Positions 1-7,970 of a DNA stretch of 44,140 nucleotides are shown here, one piece after another. The DNA comes from an uncultured Limnohabitans sp. (GTDB lineage Bacteria; Pseudomonadota; Gammaproteobacteria; Burkholderiales; Burkholderiaceae_C). Every line of letters starts with the position of its first letter. Position 1 is the first letter of the stretch. The stretch spans positions 1-44,140 of the forward strand of contig CALEYZ010000147.1 in the NCBI GenBank assembly GCA_937928195.1, in the 5' to 3' direction. A program made the translations under genes and the position numbers. Below the pieces are notes generated by a model. It was not told where the DNA came from and searched no databases. It saw only the letters and a list, made by a program, of their open reading frames with translations.

Positions 1-1500
1 AAACACGCGTGGCGCACCTTGCAGTTCAAGCCCGACACCGATGTGGCCATGCTCAATGCGATCATTTACACCGTGATCGAAGAAGGCTTGGTCGATCAAG
101 CGTTCATTCAAACGCGTGCCAGCAACTATGAAGCATTGAAGCAAAACATTCAGGGCTACAGTCCTGAGGCCATGGCGCCCATTTGCGGTGTGCCTGCCGA
201 AACGCTCAGAGAAGTGGCACGAGAGTTTGCCAACAGCAAAGCATCCATGATTCTTTGGGGCATGGGGGTGAGTCAGCACGTTCATGGCACCGACAATGCG
301 CGATGTCTCATTGCCTTGGTCACTGTCACGGGTCAAATTGGCAAACCAGGCTCGGGCCTGCATCCTCTGCGAGGTCAAAACAATGTGCAAGGCGCCAGTG
401 ATGCCGGTTTGATCCCCATGATGTATCCGAACTACCAGCGCGTCGCCAACCCCGATGCACACGCTTGGTTTGAAAAATTTTGGAACACACCTCTCGACAG
501 CCAGCCTGGTTACACCGTGGTGGAAATCATGCACAAAGCCTTGGCCGACGACAGTGATCCGCACAAAATCCGCGGCATGTATGTCATGGGCGAAAACCCC
601 GCCATGAGCGACCCAGATTTGAACCACGCAAGGCATGCACTGGCATCGTTAGAACACTTGGTGGTGCAAGACATTTTCATGACCGAGACGGCATGGCTGG
701 CCGATGTCGTGTTGCCCGCCACGGCGTGGCCAGAAAAAACAGGCACCGTCACCAACACCGATCGCATGGTGCAAATGGGACGACAAGCCGTGCAAGCGCC
801 CGGTGACGCCCAGGCTGATTTGTGGATCATTCAGCAAATCGCCAAAGGCATGGGATTGGACTGGCGCTATGAAGGTGAGCATCACGGCGTGGCAGCAGTC
901 TATGAAGAAATGCGCCAAGCCATGCACGAGGTGATCAGCGGTATTTCATGGGATCGCTTGGTGCGAGAGTCCAGTGTCACGTACCCCTGCCTGACAGAAG
1001 AAGACCCGGGCCAGCCCATTGTGTTCAAAGAACACTTTGCCACCGACGATGGCCGGGTGCACTTGGTGCCAGCGGACATCATTCCTGCCAATGAAAGACC
1101 GGATGCGCAATACCCGTTCGTGTTGATCACGGGCAGGCAATTGGAGCATTGGCACACGGGCAGCATGACACGCCGAGCCACTGTGCTTGATGCAATCGAG
1201 CCTGAGGCCACAGCGTCCATGTGCGGTGCAGACTTGTTGGCGATGGGTGTCAATGCGGGTGACATCATCACCTTGGCATCGCGCCGGGGTGAAGTGTGCT
1301 TGCGTGTGCGACGTGAAGATGGCACACCGCAGGGGGCGGTGTTTGTGCCCTTTGCCTATTACGAAGCGGCGGCCAATTTAATGACCAATGCTGCGCTTGA
1401 CCCGTTTGGCAAAATTCCTGAATTCAAATATTGCGCCATTGCTGTGAAAGCCGGTGGGCAATTGTCGGACGCTGTTGGATTTTTTCAAACACCCGCTTGA
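1..1500 (+). CDS. Formate dehydrogenase alpha subunit, C-terminal part (5' end outside window)
   Basis: The reading frame is open from base 1, so the gene starts upstream; 499 residues are visible. The segment carries the molybdopterin-oxidoreductase core with the stretch GQIGKPGSGLHPLRGQNN, typical of cytoplasmic molybdopterin formate dehydrogenases. It also has the YVMGENPAMSDPD and LADVVLPATAWPEKTGT blocks and a C-terminal molydopterin-dinucleotide-binding domain (about residue 370 onward, starting near ITGRQLEHWHTGSMTRR). The enzyme oxidises formate to CO2, probably passing electrons to an NAD-linked partner. The catalytic Cys/Sec and the Fe-S region lie outside the window. The 3' end overlaps the convergent queC by 16 bp. 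No fdhD or small subunit follows, so the operon ends here on this side. Confidence 0.9.
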   Translation, partial: KHAWRTLQFKPDTDVAMLNAIIYTVIEEGLVDQAFIQTRASNYEALKQNIQGYSPEAMAPICGVPAETLREVAREFANSKASMILWGMGVSQHVHGTDNARCLIALVTVTGQIGKPGSGLHPLRGQNNVQGASDAGLIPMMYPNYQRVANPDAHAWFEKFWNTPLDSQPGYTVVEIMHKALADDSDPHKIRGMYVMGENPAMSDPDLNHARHALASLEHLVVQDIFMTETAWLADVVLPATAWPEKTGTVTNTDRMVQMGRQAVQAPGDAQADLWIIQQIAKGMGLDWRYEGEHHGVAAVYEEMRQAMHEVISGISWDRLVRESSVTYPCLTEEDPGQPIVFKEHFATDDGRVHLVPADIIPANERPDAQYPFVLITGRQLEHWHTGSMTRRATVLDAIEPEATASMCGADLLAMGVNAGDIITLASRRGEVCLRVRREDGTPQGAVFVPFAYYEAAANLMTNAALDPFGKIPEFKYCAIAVKAGGQLSDAVGFFQTPA

Positions 1501-2207
1501 GCACTGGCCTGTTTGTAACGCTCATGCCCTATACGGCGCAAGTCGCAAGCAGGGCAGGTGTTGCAGCCGTAGCCCCAAGCGTGGCGGTGGGTGCGGTCAC
1601 CCACATAGCAGGTGTGGGTTTCTTCTTCAATCAACGCGACCAAGGCAGGGCCGCCTAAGGACTCGGCCATCTTCCACGTTTGTGCTTTGTCGAGCCACAT
1701 CAAGGGCGTCTCGAGCACCAAGCGTGTGTCCAGGCCCAAACTCAAGGCCACTTGCAGCGCTTTCAGCGTGTCATCGCGGCAATCCGGGTAGCCGGAGTAA
1801 TCTGTCTCGCACATGCCGCCCACGATCATTTTGAGCTGGCGCCGGTAGGCGATGGTGGCGGCGAAGGTGAGGAACAGCAAATTGCGTCCTGGTACGAACG
1901 TGTTGGGCAAACCGTTTTGCTGCATCTCAATGGCTTTGTCTTCCGTGAGTGCCGTGTCGCTGATTTGCCCCAAGAGGCTGAGGTCCAGCATGTGGTCTTG
2001 GCCCAGCTTGTGGGCCCAATGCGGAAATTGTTGCTGGATGCCCTTGCGAAAGTGCTCGCGGCAGGCCAGTTCAATCACATGCCGCTGGCCATACGCAAAG
2101 CCGATGGTTTCAACGCGCTCGTACCTTTCCAGGGCCCAAGCCAGGCAAGTGGCAGAGTCTTGGCCACCGGAAAACAGAACCAAGGCCGAGGTGTTGAAAG
2201 CAGTCAT
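1485..2207 (-). CDS. queC: 7-cyano-7-deazaguanine synthase QueC
   Basis: This 240-residue protein matches the usual QueC length. An N-terminal ATP-pyrophosphatase loop reads LFSGGQDSATC (SGGxDS motif, about residues 12-22). A C-terminal cysteine cluster (CYVGDRTH, then GCNTCPACDLR) fits the zinc site of the family. QueC makes preQ0 from carboxydeazaguanine, ammonia and ATP, a step in queuosine tRNA modification. It is convergent with formate dehydrogenase (16-bp overlap) and lies 33 bp downstream of the sugar permease on the same strand. Shared transcription with the permease is possible, but no functional link is evident. Confidence 0.95.
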   Translation of the reverse strand: MTAFNTSALVLFSGGQDSATCLAWALERYERVETIGFAYGQRHVIELACREHFRKGIQQQFPHWAHKLGQDHMLDLSLLGQISDTALTEDKAIEMQQNGLPNTFVPGRNLLFLTFAATIAYRRQLKMIVGGMCETDYSGYPDCRDDTLKALQVALSLGLDTRLVLETPLMWLDKAQTWKMAESLGGPALVALIEEETHTCYVGDRTHRHAWGYGCNTCPACDLRRIGHERYKQASAQAGV

Positions 2208-2240
2208 TGAAATTGCGCAGAAGCAGAAGTTCTGGCAATT

Positions 2241-3185
2241 TTATTTCTTTAACAGGTGCTTGCGTCGGATCACATCAATCCAGACCGCCACAATGACCAC
2301 GGCACCAATGGCCATCATCTGTTTGAACTGAGAAACCTCCATCAAGTTCATGCCATTGCGAATCATGGTGATCAATACAGCACCGAGCAAACTGCCCCAA
2401 ATGCTGCCGCGGCCACCAAACAAAGAGGTGCCGCCCAGGATGACAGCGGCAATGGCATCGAGTTCAAACATTTGCGCCATCTTGCCGCTGGACGAATCCA
2501 TGCGGGCCATCAACACAATGGCACCCAATGCACAAGACAAACCCGAGATGACGTACACCCCCAGCTTGTACCAACGGATGTTGATGCCGACTTGGCGCGC
2601 GCCCATTTCATTCGAACCCATGGCGTACACATAGCGGCCAATTTTGGTGCTCGACAAAATGAAGGCCATCACCACAAAGAAGATGCCTGTGATGAGCGTG
2701 GGCATGGGGATGCCCAACACTTGTCCGTAGCCCAAGAAGGGCAGGGGATCGGGCAAGCCAGCGTTGTCAAAGCCACCCGTCAGGTCAAACGCCAATCCGC
2801 GCCACAAGGTCAGGCCACCCAAGGTGACGATGAAGGCGGGAATGCCCACAAACGCCACCAAGTAGCCATTGAACAAACCCACAGCAGCGCCGATGCCCAA
2901 TGCCACCAACATGGCCGCATAAGGATCGACGCCCACCTTGATCATCAAGTGGCCAGCCACTGCGCCGGCCAAGGCGGTGAGCGCGCCCACCGCCAAATCC
3001 ACGCCGCCCGTCAAGATCACAAAAGTTTGACCGCCCGCCAACAAGGCAATGACCGAGGCTTGCACCAAGATGTTGGACAAATTGCCGGTGGTGAAAAAGT
3101 AGGGCGAAGCCACTGTGAGCAGTGCGCCCAATACGATCACCGCCACCAGGGCGCCGTACCATTCTTGTCGGGTGATTGATTTCAT
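2241..3185 (-). CDS. Monosaccharide ABC transporter permease (RbsC/FrcC family)
   Basis: This is a 314-residue, strongly hydrophobic protein with 8-10 predicted membrane segments. It has the family blocks TGGVDLAVGALTALAGA (about residues 60-76) and GGRGSIWGSLLGAVLI near the C terminus, seen in RbsC/XylH-type inner-membrane permeases of CUT2 sugar importers. It sits 19 bp after the periplasmic binding protein on the same strand, so the two are probably co-transcribed. The matching ATPase is encoded divergently at 4356-5138 rather than in this operon. The substrate cannot be read from the sequence; a pentose, fructose or fucose-like sugar is plausible. Confidence 0.92.
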   Translation of the reverse strand: MKSITRQEWYGALVAVIVLGALLTVASPYFFTTGNLSNILVQASVIALLAGGQTFVILTGGVDLAVGALTALAGAVAGHLMIKVGVDPYAAMLVALGIGAAVGLFNGYLVAFVGIPAFIVTLGGLTLWRGLAFDLTGGFDNAGLPDPLPFLGYGQVLGIPMPTLITGIFFVVMAFILSSTKIGRYVYAMGSNEMGARQVGINIRWYKLGVYVISGLSCALGAIVLMARMDSSSGKMAQMFELDAIAAVILGGTSLFGGRGSIWGSLLGAVLITMIRNGMNLMEVSQFKQMMAIGAVVIVAVWIDVIRRKHLLKK

Positions 3186-3204
3186 GTCTGAGAGCGATCG
3201 TGAA

Positions 3205-4170
3205 TTACTTGGCTTTGACTTTCATGAACTGACCCACGCCGGAGTCGGCTGCGAATTTGTCCACGTTGGAGGGCAGCACCAAGAAAGAACCGGTGTCGAT
3301 GCGGGCTTCAACCTTTTTGCCTTGTGCGGCAGCGACCGCGGTTTCCACGCCCACTTGACCAATCTTGGCCAACATTTGTGCCGCGTTGGCTTGTTGCCAG
3401 CCTTGCTTCATCATGTCCAAGCCGCCGGGTGAGCCGTCAAAGCCTGCGATTTTGATGTCGCCAGGTTTTTTGCCTGCGGCCATCAATGCGGCTTTGGCAC
3501 CCAATGCGCCGCCGTCCCATGCGCAAGCAATCACCTTGGCATTGGGGTTGCTGCGAAGGGCTGCTTCCACGCCGTTTTGCGCCATGGTCTGGTCCCATGT
3601 GGTGGCCACTTCCACAATCTTCACGTTCTTACGGCCAGCGTTCAAGGCGTCAATGAAACCCTTCTTGCGCTCTTGGCCTGTGGACTGGCCTTGGTCGCCT
3701 GTCACGTAGATCACGGTGTCGCCATCTTTGATTTCACCAGCGGCCCACTTGCCTTGCACGTTGGCGGCTTTGATGTTGTCGGTGGCCACATACGATGTGA
3801 TCTTGGCACCCGTGATGCCTGTGTCGACTGCCACCACGGCAATGCCAGCGGCCAAGGCTTTGTTGATGGCGGGGGCAATGCCTGCTGAATCAACAGGGGC
3901 GATGGCAATGGCGTTGACCTTGCGCGTGATCATGTCTTCCACGATGGCCAGTTGTTTGGAGAGCTCACCTTTTTCGGCGGCCAGTTCAATGAACTTGACG
4001 CCAGGTGCAGAGCCAGCTTTCTTGGCGCCGCCGTTGATCAGGGTCCAGCCTTCATTGGTGTTGCCGTTGGTGATGTAGGCCACGGTCACGTCGGCCGCCA
4101 TGGCCGAGGTGAACAAAGTGGCTGCAGCTGCCGCAATGGCCAAACGGCCAAAAGTACGTTTTGTGATCAT
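3205..4170 (-). CDS. Periplasmic sugar-binding protein of a CUT2 ABC transporter
   Basis: This 321-residue protein has a signal peptide ending near TLFTSAMAADVTVAY. It is a type-1 periplasmic binding protein, with blocks AIAIAPVDSAGIAPAINKA and VVAVDTGI, and a C-terminal FDGSPGGLDMM segment typical of the RbsB/FrcB group. I chose the start at 4170 because a GGAG-like ribosome-binding site precedes it and the signal peptide begins there. The open frame extends upstream to 4362, but that extension has no signal-peptide features. It delivers sugar to the permease at 2241-3185. Its promoter lies in the divergent region 4171-4355. Confidence 0.92.
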   Translation of the reverse strand: MITKRTFGRLAIAAAAATLFTSAMAADVTVAYITNGNTNEGWTLINGGAKKAGSAPGVKFIELAAEKGELSKQLAIVEDMITRKVNAIAIAPVDSAGIAPAINKALAAGIAVVAVDTGITGAKITSYVATDNIKAANVQGKWAAGEIKDGDTVIYVTGDQGQSTGQERKKGFIDALNAGRKNVKIVEVATTWDQTMAQNGVEAALRSNPNAKVIACAWDGGALGAKAALMAAGKKPGDIKIAGFDGSPGGLDMMKQGWQQANAAQMLAKIGQVGVETAVAAAQGKKVEARIDTGSFLVLPSNVDKFAADSGVGQFMKVKAK

Positions 4171-4249
4171 GGGGTATCTCCGTTGTTTGAGGTTATGAAG
4201 CCAGAAATTCCTTTTTCTGACTGCCGGTGTATTTGAATCGAAAAGCCGA

Positions 4250-4276
4250 CTAAGTAAACCTAGTAGTTTTACTAAT
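4250..4276. promoter_or_regulatory. Imperfect inverted repeat in the divergent sugar-transport promoter region (candidate ROK operator)
   Basis: The left arm CTAAGTAAACC (4250-4260) and the right arm GTTTTACTAAT (4266-4276) match as an inverted repeat at 8 of 11 positions around a 5-bp spacer. It lies in the 185-bp region (4171-4355) between the binding-protein gene and the ATPase gene. An operator here could control both arms. The ROK repressor encoded at 5569-6783 is the obvious candidate ligand; this is inference from position. AT-rich inverted repeats are usual for ROK repressors such as XylR and NagC. Confidence 0.5.
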
Positions 4277-4355
4277 GCAATGTTTTTGAAAATCCGCGAT
4301 GCTTGCGACCCATTGGAAGCTTGTGCGCGTGCTGCGCCTCTTTGGGATCTTGAAA

Positions 4356-5138
4356 ATGTCAAAAACTGTTTTAGAAATCAACCACTTAACTAAGCACTAC
4401 GGGGGCGTGAAGGCGCTCACCGATGCGCATTTTCAGCTGTTGCCAGGGGAGCATGCCGCCATCGTGGGGGACAACGGTGCAGGCAAAAGCACCTTTGTGC
4501 GGCTCATCACCGGTGTGGAGCAACCCAATGAGGGCGACATCTTGCTGGAGGGCCAGAAGGTGAGTTTTGCATCGCCCTTGGACGCACGAGATCAAGGCAT
4601 CGAGACGGTTTACCAAACCTTGGCCTTGGCCGAAGACTTGGATGTGCCGGCCAATATTTTCTTGGGCCGTGAAATCACCCGTTTGAACTTGGGCCCCTTG
4701 TCCATCTTGAACCACAAGGCCATGCGCGAACAATCGGCCAGCATGTTGGCCACCACGGGTGTGAAGATTCAAGACATGTCCGAAAGTTTGCGCGGCATGT
4801 CGGGCGGCCAGCGTCAATGCGTGGCCATTGCGCGTGCCGCAGGTTTTGCCAAAAAACTCATCATCTTGGACGAACCCACTGCGGCCTTGGGCGTGCAAGA
4901 AACAGCGCGCGTGGAGCAGATTATCAAAGGCTTGAAGCAGCAAGGCATTCCACTCATCATCATCAGCCACAACTTGCGCCAAGTGTTTGACTTGGTCGAT
5001 CGCATCTGGGTGTTCCGTCAGGGGCGCATCATTTGCAGCCGTCTCACACGCGAGACCAACCCCGAAGAAATTGTGGGCTTGATCACCGGTGCCATTGATC
5101 CAGCGTCCTTGAAATCTGAAGAGGCCGTCGCATGTTGA
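4356..5138 (+). CDS. Single-domain sugar ABC transporter ATPase (FrcA-like)
   Basis: This 260-residue cytoplasmic ATPase has one nucleotide-binding domain. It shows Walker A GDNGAGKST (about residue 40), the signature MSGGQRQ, Walker B LIILDEPTAALG and the switch His in IIISHNLRQVF. Most CUT2 sugar importers use a duplicated ATPase of about 500 residues; this one is half that size, as in the FrcA fructose importer of rhizobia. The start at 4356 gives the conserved MSKTVLEINHLTKHYGG terminus; an in-frame start at 4299 adds an unlikely extension. It is divergent from its presumed permease and binding protein and overlaps the FucU gene by 7 bp. Confidence 0.92.
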   Translation: MSKTVLEINHLTKHYGGVKALTDAHFQLLPGEHAAIVGDNGAGKSTFVRLITGVEQPNEGDILLEGQKVSFASPLDARDQGIETVYQTLALAEDLDVPANIFLGREITRLNLGPLSILNHKAMREQSASMLATTGVKIQDMSESLRGMSGGQRQCVAIARAAGFAKKLIILDEPTAALGVQETARVEQIIKGLKQQGIPLIIISHNLRQVFDLVDRIWVFRQGRIICSRLTRETNPEEIVGLITGAIDPASLKSEEAVAC

Positions 5139-5572
5139 AAGGCATTGATCCACTGCTCACGCCAGAGCTGCTCATGCATTTGAGCGCCATGGGGCACGGC
5201 GAGTGGGTGGCCGTGGTCGATGCCAATTTCACTGCCGATTATTTGAGTCAGGGCAAGCCGGTGGTGCGCCTTCCAGGCCATTCACTTGAACGGGTCAGCA
5301 AAGCAGTCTTGTCAGTCTTTCCTTTGGCGGCAGATGTGGCACAACCCGTGGCTTTCATGCGGGTGTGCAACAGTCCAGAAGGCCATGCCACTGAAGCGCA
5401 GCAAGCGGTGATTGATTTGGCGGTGGCTGAAGGTTTGAAACCATCACAAGTCGAAGCGGTGGAACGGTTTGCGTTTTACGACAAAATCAAAGGCGCCAGT
5501 TTGCTGGTGCAAACCGGTGAAGGCACGGCCTACGGCAATGCGATGTTTTGCAAAGGTGTGATTCTGTTTTGA
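5132..5572 (+). CDS. RbsD/FucU-family sugar mutarotase
   Basis: This is a 146-residue protein of the RbsD/FucU family. Conserved features include the catalytic-His motif MGHGEWVAVVDANF (about residues 20-33) and the C-terminal AYGNAMFCKGVI. Members interconvert anomers of sugars such as ribose, fucose or related aldoses entering the cell. The sequence looks nearer FucU than RbsD. The ATG overlaps the end of the ATPase gene by 7 bp, which suggests translational coupling. The ROK regulator begins at its stop codon. The set supports an importer for a monosaccharide whose anomer matters for the next kinase or dehydrogenase, neither of which lies in this window. Confidence 0.9.
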   Translation: MLKGIDPLLTPELLMHLSAMGHGEWVAVVDANFTADYLSQGKPVVRLPGHSLERVSKAVLSVFPLAADVAQPVAFMRVCNSPEGHATEAQQAVIDLAVAEGLKPSQVEAVERFAFYDKIKGASLLVQTGEGTAYGNAMFCKGVILF

Positions 5573-6783
5573 ACACAAGCGCTTCTTCTCACCGCATGCG
5601 GGGTTCCAACCATGTGGGCATGCGACAGTTCAATGAGCGAATTGTGTTGCAAGCCATTCGCCATCACGGTGCCATTCCCAAAGCCGATCTGGCGCGCTTG
5701 ACCCAACTGTCAACCCAAACGGTGGCCATCATCGTGAGCCGTTTGATGGACGAAGGTTTGCTGCTCAAGCAGGCTCGGGTGCGCGGCAAAATTGGCCAGC
5801 CCTCGGTGCCTTTGTCTTTGAACCCCGAAGGTGCGTTCAGCGTGGGCATCCAGGTGGGGCGACGCAGTTTGGAATTGTTGGTGGCCAATTTTTGTGGCGA
5901 GCAAGTGCACCGCATCGAGGTGCACTACGACTACCCAGAACCCGATGCCTTGTTTTCGGCCATTTCAAAAGGCTTGAAATCACTCGAAAAGCGCATGGGC
6001 GAACATTGGTCGCGTGTGGTCGGTGTGGGGCTGACTGCGCCCCTGTCGCTGCACAAATGGGCCGACCTGATGGGGGGTGAAGCGGCTCAGGCGCTGGCGC
6101 GCTGGGAGCACATTGATTTGCAAGCGCAGGTTCAGCAACGCACCAACTTGCCGGTGGTGTTTGCCAAAGACACCACGGCCGCGTGTGTGGCCGAACTGTT
6201 GCAAGGGCAGGGGCGGCGCATTCGCAGTTTTTTGTATGTGTTTGTGGGCACCTTCATTGGGGGTGGTTTGGTTATGTCGGGCCACATCGTAAATGGCGAG
6301 CGAGGCAATGCCGGTGCCATCGGCTCTTTGCCCGTGGGCATGTCGGCTGAGCGTTCGCGGATGCCACCGCAGTTGCTGCAAATGGCCTCAGGTTGGCAAT
6401 TGGAGCAAGCCTTGATTGCAGCGGGACATGAGCCCTTGCTGGTTCACCAAGACGCCATCATGAACCCGGCGTATGACAGCCTGACCCAAGCTTGGCTGGC
6501 GCAAGCCAGTGAGGCCTTGGCCATGTCAGTGGCCACCGCCGCGGCTTTGTTGGATTTGGATGCCGTGGTGTTGGACGGCTCCTTGGGCGAGCCCTTGATG
6601 ACCGCCTTGATGGCCGCTACGCAAAACAAGTTGGCGCAGTACCGTTTTGATGGCATTCATCAACCCGCCTTGCTCAAAGGCCAGGTGGGTGCGCATGCGC
6701 GCGCATTGGGCGGTGCCTTGCTGCCCATGCACAGTCAGTTTTTTCCAGACAAAGAAATCTTCTTGAAACAAGATCAGGGTTAG
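5569..6783 (+). CDS. ROK-family transcriptional repressor
   Basis: About 404 residues from the TTG at 5569. An N-terminal winged helix-turn-helix (about residues 22-75: NERIVLQAIRHHGAIPKADL onward) is followed by a ROK sugar-kinase-like domain with FVGTFIGGGLVMSGHIVNGE and GNAGAIGSLPVGM. The start is uncertain. TTG 5569 overlaps the fucU stop (TTGA) and has AAAGG upstream; ATG 5596 and TTG 5548 are alternatives. The zinc motif CxCGxxGC expected just after GAIGSLPVG in most ROK proteins is absent, so this member may fold or sense differently. It probably represses the adjacent sugar transport genes in the absence of the sugar. Confidence 0.88.
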   Translation: MNTSASSHRMRGSNHVGMRQFNERIVLQAIRHHGAIPKADLARLTQLSTQTVAIIVSRLMDEGLLLKQARVRGKIGQPSVPLSLNPEGAFSVGIQVGRRSLELLVANFCGEQVHRIEVHYDYPEPDALFSAISKGLKSLEKRMGEHWSRVVGVGLTAPLSLHKWADLMGGEAAQALARWEHIDLQAQVQQRTNLPVVFAKDTTAACVAELLQGQGRRIRSFLYVFVGTFIGGGLVMSGHIVNGERGNAGAIGSLPVGMSAERSRMPPQLLQMASGWQLEQALIAAGHEPLLVHQDAIMNPAYDSLTQAWLAQASEALAMSVATAAALLDLDAVVLDGSLGEPLMTALMAATQNKLAQYRFDGIHQPALLKGQVGAHARALGGALLPMHSQFFPDKEIFLKQDQG

Positions 6784-6793
6784 TCCTAAAAAG

Positions 6794-6822
6794 AATAATT
6801 GCCGGATTGTCCGACAATTATT
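6794..6822. promoter_or_regulatory. 29-bp near-perfect palindrome directly upstream of an APH-like gene (candidate operator)
   Basis: The outer arms AATAATTG (6794-6801) and CAATTATT (6815-6822) are perfect complements. Inside them CGGA and TCCG also pair around a 3-bp centre (TTG), with one mismatch per arm. A nested perfect 13-bp element, ATTGTCCGACAAT, occupies 6806-6818. The repeat fills most of the 41-bp gap between the ROK gene and the ATG at 6825. The symmetry suits a homodimeric regulator; the GntR-family gene at 9017 is one candidate. A hairpin acting on the mRNA is the alternative. Confidence 0.6.
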
Positions 6823-6824
6823 TC

Positions 6825-7931
6825 ATGGACCTCACTCTAGACCCTGAAACCATCGTGGATGCGCAGCCAGTCGCGGCCCAGCCTTGGGACAAGGCTGCGC
6901 TGGTGGCATACCTTCAGCCGCGAGTGTCTGGCGTCGATGCGTCATTGCAACTGACCAAAATTGAAGGCGGGCAGTCCAACCCTTCTTGGATTTTGAAGTG
7001 CAAGAACAAATCTTGGGTGTTGCGGTCCAAGCCAGCGCCGGCTTCGCAACTGATGCCCTCTGCGCATGCCATTGAGCGCGAATTCCGGATTCTTCAAGCT
7101 TTGCAACACACGTCTGTGCCCGTGCCACGGGTGCGCGTCTTGTGTGAAGACGAAAGCATCCTCGGTGTGGCTTTTTATGTCATGGACTATGTCGAGGGGC
7201 GAATCTTTCGGGATGCCACATTGCCCGAAGTACCAACGGCTGACCGCAAGGCTTACTTTGAAGCCGCCAGCAACGTGTTGTCGCTGTTGCACCAAGTCGA
7301 TTGGCGACGTTTGGGTTTGTCAGATTTTGGCCGACACGAGGGCTACTACACGCGTTTGATCAAGCGCTGGACGCAGCAATACACGGCCGCACGGGTGGCC
7401 CCGGTGGATGCTATGGACAAACTTGCTGCATGGTTGCCTCTGAACATTCCTGAGGGGGCTGACAGTGCACACGCCACGGCCATCACGCATGGCGATTACC
7501 GGATTGAAAATTTGATGTTTCACCCCACACGGCCAGAGGTGGTGGCTGTGCTCGATTGGGAGTTGTGCACCTTGGGGCATCCCTTGAGTGACTTGGCTTA
7601 CAGCACATTGGCTTGGCACATGCCCTCTGGCATTTTGCGAGGCTACTGTGACCAAGACAGTTCCAGGTTGGGTTTGCCCTCAGAACAAGAGTTCATCGCC
7701 CATTACGCTCAAGCGTTTCAATTGGACACCGCGCGACTGCGTCAAGAATGGCCGTTCTATTTGGCTTTTAACTTCTTCCGTTTGAGTGCCATCTTGGAGG
7801 GCATTGGACAGCGCGAACGCGCAGGCATGGCCTCGAGCAGCACTGCCAAAGAAATTGCAGCCATGGCCCAAGGCGTCGCGAAATGCGGATGGGCCATTGC
7901 GCAAGGACAAGCACCCCGCTGGGATGTTTGA
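6825..7931 (+). CDS. Phosphotransferase-family protein (APH / ACAD10-11 kinase-like)
   Basis: This 368-residue protein has the aminoglycoside-phosphotransferase fold. The catalytic loop is HGDYRIEN (His222-Gly-Asp224 to Asn229) and the metal-binding DWE is at Asp244 (VLDWELCTLGHPLSDLAY). The last motif is characteristic of the ACAD10/ACAD11-like group, found next to acyl-CoA metabolism genes rather than in drug resistance. The substrate is unknown, perhaps a hydroxy-acid or hydroxyacyl-CoA. ATG 6825 is preferred over TTG 6807 because the latter lies inside the palindrome; neither has a clear Shine-Dalgarno sequence. A Bug solute-binding protein follows 39 bp later. Confidence 0.85.
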   Translation: MDLTLDPETIVDAQPVAAQPWDKAALVAYLQPRVSGVDASLQLTKIEGGQSNPSWILKCKNKSWVLRSKPAPASQLMPSAHAIEREFRILQALQHTSVPVPRVRVLCEDESILGVAFYVMDYVEGRIFRDATLPEVPTADRKAYFEAASNVLSLLHQVDWRRLGLSDFGRHEGYYTRLIKRWTQQYTAARVAPVDAMDKLAAWLPLNIPEGADSAHATAITHGDYRIENLMFHPTRPEVVAVLDWELCTLGHPLSDLAYSTLAWHMPSGILRGYCDQDSSRLGLPSEQEFIAHYAQAFQLDTARLRQEWPFYLAFNFFRLSAILEGIGQRERAGMASSSTAKEIAAMAQGVAKCGWAIAQGQAPRWDV

Positions 7932-7970
7932 AGCATCAAAAAATCATCCATTTACTCAAAGGAGACAAAC

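Noticed and set aside
2256..3179. Long open frame antisense to the sugar permease (307 residues)
   Set aside because: It is the mirror of a clear membrane permease and its translation is His/Gln-rich without any domain.
4386..5153. Antisense open frame over the ATPase gene (255 residues)
   Set aside because: The plus strand carries Walker A, signature and Walker B motifs; the antisense product has none.
6825..7931. Antibiotic-resistance kinase
   Set aside because: The DWELCTLGHPLSDLAY block and the metabolic context match the ACAD10/11-like group, not drug kinases.
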